Shown here one piece after another: positions 1-12,100 of a stretch of DNA of 64,000 nucleotides (the stretch's first letter is position 1; each line of letters starts with the position of its first letter). This DNA is from Antedon mediterranea (taxonomy: Eukaryota; Echinodermata; Crinoidea; Comatulida; Antedonidae): NCBI RefSeq assembly GCF_964355755.1, contig NC_092673.1, positions 22,637,001 through 22,701,000 on the forward strand. The letters are read 5' to 3'. The notes beneath the pieces were generated by a model, which made no database searches, was not told the origin of the DNA, and worked only from the letters and a program-made list of their open reading frames with translations. The position numbers and the translations under genes were made by a program.

Positions 1-103
1 TATTTTTCCATCGATTATGAACAGCCCTTCTGTGTCATATTCACCTCCACTGCATCCAAGTGTAGCTTTTTCAGAAATAACGGCAGAAGGAGTTGTTGCC
101 AAG
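1..103 (-). CDS. bark: bark exon 15, cut by window edge
   Basis: After acceptor ttcttgcag the frame continues with TTPSAVISEKATLGCSGGEY and runs open to base 1. The exon end, the transmembrane segment expected for Bark and the cytoplasmic tail are outside the window. Confidence 0.65.
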
Positions 104-3100
104 CTGCAAGAAATAATTAATGTACTTCTTTCAGATCATTATTATTATTACACTACCACATACCAATGTTATTAAAAACATAAAGTAACTAACATGTCTT
201 TCCATGTGGATTTATTACTGCAGTCGACAATCATGGTTTCAATAAAAGTAGCGTTTTCCTCTTCAACAATGTCGACAACAGATTCGATGAAGTTGCCAAT
301 AGAATCCAGAGCGATTATCGTCCCAACAGATATATCGTAGGAACTTGCTACTTCAAGAGTCAGAACGACGACTGTTGAATGAAGGCTACTTATTTCGGGT
401 ACATTTCTACTTCCAAGACATTTATGAAAAGGAACGTCTGTAATTTAAAAAAAGAAATAAATAACATTAGGCGACGACAAATCAATCAACGATGGCACAA
501 TGTGTCTTTTTTATTTTTACAGTTTCCATAAAATACGATTCATGATAATACTTTTTAAAATGAAATGACACAAAAAAAACCTGTGAGTATGACAATGTCT
601 TCATTTGGATATGACACTCGATTATTGATGACGTCTGCCAAAAACGAAGCATCTGGGGTATCACTTGAATCAACCATTGGAGTGATATCTAACAAATCTT
701 GGAAATTTGCATATGCAAATACTTCATCTAATCTCCCTAATCTTGCTTTAATCATACTGTGTCTCCCTATAATGTAATGTCATAAAGATCATTTTAAAAT
801 TTTCTGCAATCGAGCATTACATGAATTAAAAAAAAGAAAATCATTCATTGTGAAAGAAAGGAATAGAAAATGTGTAGAGAAAGAGAAGAAGAAGAAGAAG
901 AAGAAGAAGGAGAAGAAGAAGAAGAAGAAGAAGAAGAAAACAAAATCAAAGACTAGTTTATTGTCTGGAGCGACAGACTGCCAAATAGAGACATAAAAAG
1001 TATGATTGTCAATGTCTTGTTAAAGAGTAATTATCAAAAAGGAACTGAATGAATGAGTGATCAAGAAGGAATGTTCAAAAGTTGAAGTGATTATCAAAAC
1101 TCGGTTGCCATACACAGAAAGAAGGTATCGAAAATGAAAAATAAGAAACATAATCAATTATCATGTTAAATAATATTTTAAATTGAAAAATCTACTTACA
1201 CAAGTGTTGTACCGATGTTACAGTGTGAAATATGCCCTGTCCTTGATTAGACACAAGAACATCAAACGCATCTATGTAATCTAGCCTCTTGTTAGTAATC
1301 ATCAGAACATTTTCATCTATTCTTACCGGACAATTATAAATAATTGTAGAATTCGCACCAACGTTTATTAATTTAACTCTGTCGTCAACGTCTATTCTAT
1401 TCTTCCTTTCTGGGTCAGCATAGTTGGGGTTCACAATATTAGATGGGCATTTATCTGGAATCCAAACATTACATCCGTACGGCTAAATCGAATATAAAAT
1501 ATTCAGGTTTAGAAAAAAAAAATTATAAGTTTAAATCATGCTATAGAATGATGCTAAATATCACGAGAACAGATAGGATGCCAAATGCTTCTATATATGA
1601 CCTAACTAAGACCAGACCGCTCGTAGAAAATATTAGATCCCGCCAATTGAAGTTCCGCGCTTCGAATGCCTGATGACGAACCATGCAAAGGGTACGCTCT
1701 GTATGTTCCTCAACATGGGAAAAGAAACCAGGAAGGCAAAGAACTAACTTTCTGAGATACATCCAACAGCTTTTAGGGGATGAAGAAGGCATGATTACCT
1801 CTGATAACCTGTCAGAGTTAGCCAAGGACTGTTGTGGCTGGAGAAAGCTTGTAGTCGCCTGCTCCGGAGCCGACTGATGTTGATGGATGAAATCGGTAGA
1901 TTATAAAGGGTGAAATGTGCTCTGATGAATTAGACAAAACTAGGACACATTATTTATTCTAAATGTATGCAAAAAAGTAATAGTGCATTGAATTCGTTAA
2001 TTAGACAAGTAACAAAACATTGAAAAGAAGTTCTTATAAGGGATAATGTCAAAATTAGACTGCTGCTGTTACTGCAGTAAGTTTATGAGGCATTAACTAG
2101 AATAAACGTGATCCCCAAAAAGCGTCCTAAATAATTGCATAAACCTAATTATACTCACTGTATTAGTAAAACACTGCTTCAAATCTAGACAACTCTGGCA
2201 TGATCCTGTTGTAGTACTTAATCTTGTAAAGTTGCAGTGTGATCGTTCACAATCTAATGTCTAAGTTGATTTTGGAGATTATGAATAGATGATGATGTTA
2301 AACAATAAATGATATGCTTCGGTTATAAATAGGCCTATTTATTTATTTTGTAATTTCAAGGCTTTTAACATCGTATAAGTAATTTTTGAAACTCGACGAA
2401 TTAAATTGTATAGAATGTGTATAGTTTTAAAACAATCTGAATGTGAATTAAACGTTTAAAAAAAAAATCTACCTCGATATTGCTGGAGCATGTCCCGGTG
2501 GTAAAACAATAGTTGTGAAACCATGCATGACAGGTAACTGCGTCATCGGGCCCTGTGCTTGTACCCGGCAGACAGGTACGAGTTGAATCACACCAACCAC
2601 ATCCTTCAACCTTTGCACATGACTTACAATCTTTGAACCTAATACAGTAACTAGAAGTACATCTTGATCCCTTTAAAAGAAAATTATATCATAATCATAG
2701 GCTAACAACTGTCATAGTAATTTTGTAGTAAGTCTGCTGCTTGGGATATATTATACACATGACTGTACAGTATGGAAGTATAAAAGTAGTCCCTACTATA
2801 TTTTCGTCATGCTCCACGTACTATCATATATATCATCTAGACTACCAAATATTAAAAAAAAAAAGCTTAAGGTTTTACCTGCCAGCCACTCCTACATCGG
2901 CATACATTTGGTCCCTGACAAGTGCCATAGTTTCCGCAACCACCTGAACATGTAAACTGAGAACAATCTTTACCTGTCCAGCCTGTGTTACAGAAACAAT
3001 AACCCCTTCCACATAGCCCGTTACCCATACATTGATTAGGACATCGATTCACTAAATTTACAGAAGGAGAGAAAGATTTAAACACAAGAAAAATTTTGCT

Positions 3101-6100
3101 GAATAATTGCTATTTAGTGGATGGAATATAATGTAAAAAAGGGCCTAACCTAGAAATAATTGCGTACAAAGGTTTTTAAGTGGATTTCACTTCTTCATCA
3201 TGTACTGGATCTGAGAAAAAAAGTCCCGAAAAATCTGAGCCCGCGAAAGGTCATTTTGGGTCATTATAAGGTCATTTGAGGTCAAAAAATTACAATATCA
3301 CGTTTTTGGACATAAAATATTTTTCCAACATCGTTTTTACCTTGATATTGGTGTCAAAATAAAGCTTATTAAATTTGGAATTCAGTGACATAAACTTTAT
3401 TGATTACTAGTACATTTTAATATTTATTTAAAGCTAATTAACTATTTTTTATGCACTTTTTTACAAAAAATTGTTTAAAAAAAAATATTCAATGACATTT
3501 TATAGCTCACTAGGAAGCTTAAAATGTTTCAATGTTTTCCTAAAAATATCTTTAGGACTCCAAGACACTAGAGTGAAATTTTCAAAATCATAGCCTCAAT
3601 AATGAGGAGTTGAGCACTTTTTAAAACTTTGTGATTTGAAATAAATGTATTTGTATGTATAAACCTTTGGGTTTCCATACCTAATGTTTCTTGAAATAGA
3701 GCTTTCTGATTGGCTGTAAGTTTTATGCAGCCTGGAACCAGCATCACTAACCGCCAGAAAAAGTTTTTGTCAAGAGTTTTATCATTATTTTGCAGGTTTG
3801 TGTTTATGTTCATTATGTTTAGATAAGACAGATAATTAATTGAATAATGTAATTATTACCAGATATCTATGACTAGACCTATTACTAGGCCTAGGCTCTG
3901 ATGGGTACTAGGTCTAGCTGAGCTAAGCCAGGTAGGAAGGGGAGGCCTCCTAACCTAGCTAGGCCTAGCCTATGCTGGGTAAGGGGTTCTAGGAGCCTGT
4001 AGACTTAGGTTGAGGCCTTTGTCTTGTCTGACTAAAAAGGGACCTACTTCAATACTCACCTAGGCTTATATAAATATAAAGTGATATTAGGGTATTATAC
4101 TTTATAAATCATTAACTTGAAAATTAAACATTTAAATCATTTTTTCAACTAGGCCTAGGCCTAGTTCATTAAAGTACGGTGACACGTAGGTGCCTTGTAC
4201 CTTTGTCACTAATGATTTGCTATTACAACTACAGTACTGTAAAACTATTATCTGGCTGTTTAAAATGCATTACTGTATTCCTTTATATAATATTTTAAAC
4301 TATAAATAGGCCTAATATACTTGACTTGTCTACGAACTGACCCAGGTGGTTAAAAATATAAAACATTTTACAGTTTACTAAATGTACTGTATGCTTTTTT
4401 TTCAGTCTCATTATGGAAGCGAGTTCCAGTGGTTTGACAACATGTCCATTTTGTCGTGGATATTTTCATGACAAAAATAATGTTGCAACGATCAAATTAC
4501 AAAAAGGAGTTGACACGATAAATACCATGAGTAAAAACAGAGGGGATAGCATCCATGTAACCATAGGACAACAAATACACAAAGATTGTAGAAAGAAATA
4601 TACTCATCCATCGGAAGTAAGATTTAAGTTTTACATTATATTTTGTTTAATACAGTTTATAGCAATAACTTATTATGATAAACAGATAAACATGTTTAAT
4701 CATATTTTGTAAATGATTACTGAATACTACAATCTCCATTACATTACAGCTCCCAAAGAAAGAAGGCTCTTCAAGGACTGGCGAGAAGAGGAAAAGTAGG
4801 GCGGATAGTAGTGCTTTTATTAGTAGTACTGACTGTGTATTCTGTGGAACTACAGTTGATGCCAACAGATCTGAATTTAGCTATGTGAAAACTTCTGGAG
4901 TTGTTAAATCAATTAAAGAAATCATTACAAATGTTCGGAAATTTGACACATGGTCATTGGCTGTCAATGCTCGGATAGAATTTTATGGAAGTGATCTTCA
5001 TGCTGCTGATGCTATCTACCATCGCCAATGCTATAGAAATTTTCAATCTGGTCTGGCCATTCCTGTTCGATTCCAATCATCTACTGGAGAACCGGCAAAG
5101 CGAAAAAGATCTGGAAAGCCAATAGATGAAGGTCAAGCACAAGCATTTTCTCAAGTATGTTCTTTCCTTGAAAGTAATGATGAAGAACAGTTAACGATAT
5201 CAAACTTAAAAGGTATGAACATATATTCACAATCTTACTTAGAGTTTAACTATTAATATATTGTAAAAAAGGAAGTTAAAGGTGGCTGCCGCAGCCGGAG
5301 TGCCCATCTCTCTTTCTTTAACGTTTGGGCCAGACTGTACAATGCAACTCCTCCCGCACAAAGAGTCTGTTTACCTTCCTAGCAAGCGCTGGTCCATTTA
5401 TACACCTGGATGAAGAGGGACAAACGTTGATAAAGTTCCTTGTTTAAGGAAACACCCCAAGTGCCAAATCCCAACCTCACGATCAAGAGACCGTCTCCCT
5501 ACTCGCTGCGCCACCTGACTTCCACTTGTATACAATATGCAAACAGATGTTATTTTAAATATTTCTTTACTCTTTGTTCACAGAAAGAATGAAAGAGTTC
5601 ATAGATGATGAATCAGAACCATACACCAACAAACACATGAAGAATAAGCTAAGGGAGAGATACCAGGATAACATTTGCATTTCTGAAGGTGATGGGTATA
5701 ATGATTTGGTCAATTACCTGAGATCTGCATACTTCTACCTACAACAAATGAACAGACTCAAAGACGATCATCCTGATGTATATGACCGCTTTTGCAAAGG
5801 CTTGAATGTGGTACGTCGAACAAATAAATTCTGGGCTGGTGTAAGTTGTGACCTCGCTATCGAGCAAACCCTGATGCGGTCGGTAAAAAGCACAGGAGGT
5901 CTAACCAGAGGCAGTAAGATGAGTGAACATTCAAGAATGTTGTGGGTTCTTACAAGGCCATGTATGTCAGCATTCAATGAATCCATGCAGTCATTTACTA
6001 ATAAAACGTTTGCAACCAGTGATCAACACAAAGTATGCATCCACAATAGTAGTGTTTGATGGCTATGGAACACCAACAACAAAAGATATTACACACTTGA

Positions 6101-9100
6101 GGCGTGGAAAAGCTGACCACTTAGATGTCAAATTTGACGAATCTACAGTATTTGACACAAAGAAAGAGAAATTTTTGAGTAATACCAAACAACAAACAAA
6201 GATTTATCAACATGCTTGGAAAAGAGCTTGAGTCAGTAGGTGTAGAAGTCATCCATGCACCGGGTGATGCTGATGTTCTCATAGCAACTACTGCTATTAA
6301 TGCTGCCAAGAATAAATCAGTCACACTCATAGGAGAGGATACAGACCTTCTTATCCTCCTTTTGCATCATACCCGTCTAAGCTTGAATAAGATAATTTTT
6401 AGATCCGACAAAGCATCAGCTACAAAAGCGACAGATATCATCCCCTTAAAGAAAGCACTTGGATCTAACCTTTGTTCAAAGCTCCTGTTTTGTCATGCCC
6501 TTACAGGATGCGATACGACCTCAAGAATATATGGCGTTGGAAAGAAGGCAGCTTTTAAAAAGCTGCTTGGTGATGATAAAGTTCTAAGCTCTTGTGCCAA
6601 AGTCTTCACATCCAATTGTCAAACTAAGAAAAAGATTGAAGAATATGGTCGGAAAGCGATGGTGGCTCTCTTTGGAGGAAGTAGCAGTGAAACATTATTA
6701 AGTTCGAGGACGAGAATTTTTAACAAGAAGGTTGCTGGTTCCAAATCATTTGTTGGGCCTGAAAGACTACCACCTACTGATTGTGCAACCGATTTTCATA
6801 GTCAAAGGGTATATTTGCAGATTATGACATGGTCTATGAATGATACAGATATGGTGTTATCGGAGTGGGGATGGAAGGAAGAAGACAACCGCCTAGTTCC
6901 ACAAATGACAACCGAGGATGCTGCACCACCTCATCTGCTCAAAATGATACATTGCAATTGTAAGACTGGATGTGGTACACCTCGATGTGGATCATGCCAG
7001 CTAGAAGGATGCGAAAATTGCCCAATAATTGACATCGAAGGTGACATTGATGATGATGAAAGTGATGACGAGTAGTGTATCCAACTGATGGTGTTAGAGG
7101 ATGATAAGTAAATTCTCCAAATAGTATGTATGCAATTATCTGTTATATTTTAATGTACACTGTGTTAAAGAGAGCGATACAATTTCAATTTTAAATGTGG
7201 AATAAAATGCTTTAATAAATGGATGGTAACCACTGCCACTGGCCATACTGCTGTTTGATTGTAATGGTTTATGATCAAAACATCATCATGTGATGGTAAA
7301 TTATCATTTCAAAAGCAGTTACTATTAAGTAAGTCATTACAATCTTATATAGTTAAATACTATCGTTAAACATTATTTATAGTATTTTATTCATTATTTG
7401 TATTTTCCTTAGTTACGGTTGCTAGGGTAATGCCATATTTATAAAATATTATCATCAATATGATTGCACATGAACAAACAATGCACATGCACATTTTGAA
7501 TAAGATTGATAGACCTGAAAACATTAAATTTTATTTTATTAATTATTTAATTTTATTTATTTATTTGTTATTGTTACCATGGCAACCACATTCCTATTCC
7601 AGTGGCAATATGTTGTGTTGATATAAGGGGATCTCTCAGTACATAATTCATCAGTTTTAACATTTCAAACACAATATAACTATTTTTTATTAATTATTTT
7701 AATTTTCCTTAGTTACGCATAGCAACGGTTGCTATGGTAACATGATTATTGATAAATATGATGATCAATGGAATTCACTTTAGTCATATGATAAATACAC
7801 AAAGTTTGCCTAAGATTGATTGATATTAAGATATTTTAATTAATTTATGTTAATTTCCACTTAATTTGACCTCAAATGACCCCTTCGGAGGGTCCGATTT
7901 CTCGGGACTTTTTTTCTGTGACTAATGACATAGAGTAGAATCCAAAAACGTTGAAAAACCTTTGTACGCAATTATTTCTAGGTTAAACCTTATTTTCCAT
8001 CCACTAATTATATACAGATAATACTTACGTAATACAACATTACTCTATGGAAGAGTAATCACTCTTTCTTGGGTTATCTTACCTGCTTGACGTTCGCAGA
8101 CAGTTGGGTATCGCTGGCCACAATCAGCTGTTCCTGTACTGTATTTACCACTGATATGATGTACTTCCAAATATCGACACTAGACAAATGTAATAATTTA
8201 CTCATTACAAAATGATCATGATTTTAGCCAACCATGAATAACCTGTGTGTGTAGTGCTGAAGGCAATAAAAGATGACCTTTATTGTGGTAATTTGTCGAA
8301 AATATGATAAATTGTAATGATAAACCTTCTACCTAATAGATTAATCAACACAATGTGTATTGTTCTATAAGCAAAACATGTGAGCTCACGTCATTTTTTG
8401 ATCAGAGAAACACTTAGCATAATAATAAATAATTGGCAGCAAGTGGGAACTCCATAAGAATACCTCAAATTAGGTGACTCATGGAGCAAATAACAAAATA
8501 AAATTATTCAACAAAATGATATTTCCTTCATGATGGCCGTTTTCCGACTATCGACGTTGCAACAGAAATGACATAAGACTGTTATGGCCCAATGTAGTGT
8601 TACCTTTTTAAATAAATTCTGATCTACTATCCAAATACGACTTGTGTCAACATATCCACCGTTTTTCATTCTTAAATACTTCTTTAATTCGTTGATATCC
8701 GAGTTCTTGGTAGGACCAATACAATTATTGCAAACTAGCCGGTACACTGCGTTTCTTTCCGACTGCGAATTATTACCAAAAATTAATATAGATATACAAA
8801 TTATGATTTAGTACAAGAACATAAGGTTTATAACAACATTCTGAAATAACAAAATGATATACTGTACTTGATTTGTTTAAAGTGGGACTACGAATGGGAA
8901 CGTAAACTAAAGTATAGATATAATGGTAAAAAGGAAAACATGTCTCTAGTGGAAGAGGAGCACACTGTTTGTATACACAAAGTGTGCTCTCTTTTGTTAA
9001 TTACTTTAATTAATAGTAATAATAAATGTATGCATACAAAGCAAATTGACTTGGCTGTATTGTAGTCGACGGCAGCAGGTTTGTAACTGAAACACTGACT

Positions 9101-12100
9101 TCCTTCTAAGGTATAGCCTGGCTGACATGATGCTTTAAAAACAATTATTGATTTAACCATTTCATACTTTACATGTCATTAGATCTTTTAACTTTATATC
9201 TTTGTTCTTTCTAGATTTCCTTCCCTCATATAAATAAAACAGTAGTATCTCAAATCTTTGTTATCTTTTAACCCTTTGATTTTTTCTTCACTACATTTGC
9301 TAATAATAAACCTTTATTAAATTATAGTACAAAACATCTCTTCTTCCTAAATATTCGTTTCTCTGCTAATATAGGGTAGTAAAATGTTTAAACTTACAAC
9401 TAAAGAATTCAATATCTGATGGTTCAGTAAGAAAAGGTTCTTGTTCGATATCTGCGTGACCAATAATACTTTTTCCATCACGCACTCGACCTCTGACCTC
9501 TTCTAAGGAACGAACTCCCCAATAGTTATTTGTAGCATCAACCGTCTCCGTTGCCCGAGAAGTAAGAGCTATTTCAAATTCATTTCCAGCATTTACTATA
9601 TAATTTCCAGTAATGCCAGTATTGGTACCATCTAGTAATATTGTGAATGTTTCATCAGAACGTTGGCCAGTGTTATAAATCATGATGTTACCGTAGATGA
9701 ATCGGTTTCCATTGGCAGTTTCCCCTCCAATGAATATCAAATGTCGCCCATGGTTATAATAAAACAGATTGTTATTAATACTAGCGTTGCCGCCTTGAAT
9801 GGTGACTACATCATTGTTAGCTGATGGTATGTTTTGAATAAAGTGGTTATCAAACACCTGTATTCTTATTGAGTCAGCTGGAGACTGTATATACAATATA
9901 TTACTCTGTTTTGTTGATAAAAAATAGTTACGTGCAACAATTATTGTTGAAGCATCGGTTCCTCCTTGATTAATGTTTACTGTACCGTAGTTTTGATTGA
10001 AAAAGTTTTCAGTTATTGAACAGTTACCGTCTTTTCGACCAATTCCGATAACACTGTGGTCTGCTCGAGAACACTTTTCAAAATAGCATCTTGATATGGT
10101 AACATCAACAGGAATTTTATCTTCAATTTCATTATCCACGATTGATACAAAAGATCCAACAACATTCTTGATAGTCGAATCGGCTACAGTTATGGACGAC
10201 TTCAGATGTTCTACAATATTAAGATACAACAAAATAAATAGCCAACCATATCATCCAATACATTTCAATTCAGAACTTATAATATTTAATTTGATTTTTG
10301 AAAATGTGCGCAACAAAATTATACATTGCGGAAATATATAAACTATTGACATTTGACACGTATGCATTTCATTGCTGGTAGTAACTAAAGTATTGCAATT
10401 TCTTACGATGCGTCGTCAGAAATACGTAGGCCTAAATTTATTCCATCAATTGAGCTTAATAAATAGGAAATAGTATACACAATAACTACGCACTAAAACG
10501 ATTGACGATAAATGGATAAACATACTCCATATTCGGTGAATTTTACAATTATAAAGATTTAAAAAACAAGTGACTTACCTTTTCCATAAACCGAGATGTG
10601 AAATTCAAGTGGTTGATAATTATTCGAATTTTTACAGTAATTATATCTCGACGAATAATAATTATAATAATAGTCTATCCTAATAGTTACTGCGCTCGAA
10701 GTAGGAATATAAGTCATCTTGGTGTTCGAAGAATATCGGTCTACATATCCAATTTGATTAGAATAAATGAAAGTTCCGTCATAAATATAAATGCGGGAAT
10801 AATAATAATTTACGGGGTGAAAAGCCATAATAATTGTACAGTTGTGTACACATTCAATAACAGTGATGCAGTATTGTTCTCCGCATAAAACTTCAGAAAG
10901 CATGAACTGGTCTCCCGGATTAACCAGATGATGTCCACCACATCTGGAATAAAAAAACGACTGTGAAGGGAAGAAACTGGCGATTCTCGTAGTCATTAAT
11001 AGGCCAGAAGAATCAATATGGTCAAACGAGCTCTCCAAAATGTTGACATCTGAATAAATTCTTGATGCAAAACCTGACCAACACTGCTTTACGGTAATTC
11101 TCTCTAATTCAATTTCTGTCGTACTGTCAATGACAAGTGCCTGTCCGGAACAGTTCTCAAAATAGATGTTTTTTATGTGCGGAATTACAGGTCCAAACGC
11201 ATATATTGAAGGGACACCATTCACACCATGTAGCCGACCGGTATTTAATATGTTAACATGTTTAATGGTAGACAGTTCAGAGTTTGAATCGGTGTACAAT
11301 TGAATATTTCCCCAATTTGAGCTCTTACAATTCAACCATACATTATAAGGATAGTAATAGTTGTTGTAGTAGTACCCTGGACAGTCAAATAAACTCAACT
11401 CATATCGATTGCAATGAAGACGGTTTTTCCAGGTTTGTTCAAAATCTGCATTGAGAGAAACGCTAGTATAACCTTCGTAGGTAAAACCAAGTTGTCGACA
11501 AGCAACCTGAGCATCCTTGTATCCAAAACTACTATACCAAACATACTTCCATTCACCATTCACATATATTTGAAGACGTCCTTCAGTTCGACTATTACCT
11601 TCAACCAAACGTATCTTATCACTATCTACTGAACCAAAGTCAGGCACTTCTATTAAATCAAAAGTTATTTCTTCGTTAGGATTACCTACTGCTGATAACC
11701 TTCCAAGAATAGTAATTCCAATATTTTCTTTTAAAAACAATTTTACACCCGGATCTATTATTAACTCTGCGTTTGGTAAAACTGTAATGTCAGATTGGAC
11801 CTGATAAGGACTATTTAGCAATGTCAGGTGGCATGTACCATTAATTCGTCCACCTATGTTAGACGAACTACATTTACTCAACTCATCAGTTACAGCATTC
11901 TCATCGTCCGTAATAATGTACACAAGGTTATTCCAATCTTCATTGTCAAAAACTCTATGGCGTACGCTATCTTCTTCAAAATCTCCCCATTGGTTAAACC
12001 GTGCATCAATATAATGATCCGGGTCAGTGAATACATGCGCACTACAGATCTCCACATCGATTCCAACGTTATCAAACACATTCCCAGCTAAGTATGCTGT

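Larger units (their letters stand above)
3115..8006 (+). mobile_element. 4.9-kb terminal-inverted-repeat DNA transposon-like element
   Basis: The left end (from 3117, GTGGATGGA) and right end (to 8004, TCCATCCAC) are inverted copies: both contain CCTAGAAATAATTGCGTACA and AAAAAAAGTCCCGA in the same order. Each terminus is flanked by TA (3115-3116, 8005-8006), consistent with a TA target duplication. Inside is one three-exon gene (4413-7075) with a poly(A) signal, plus a SINE. It sits in the bark intron between the lectin and EGF exons, in opposite orientation. Known superfamilies with TA duplications use DDE transposases; I see none here. Assignment as a transposon rests on the TIRs. Confidence 0.75.

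Noticed and set aside
6212-6240. ATG at 6212 as a separate gene start
   Set aside because: The sequence upstream in the same frame (KQRFINMLG) continues the family similarity, so the ATG is internal to a frame-broken gene.
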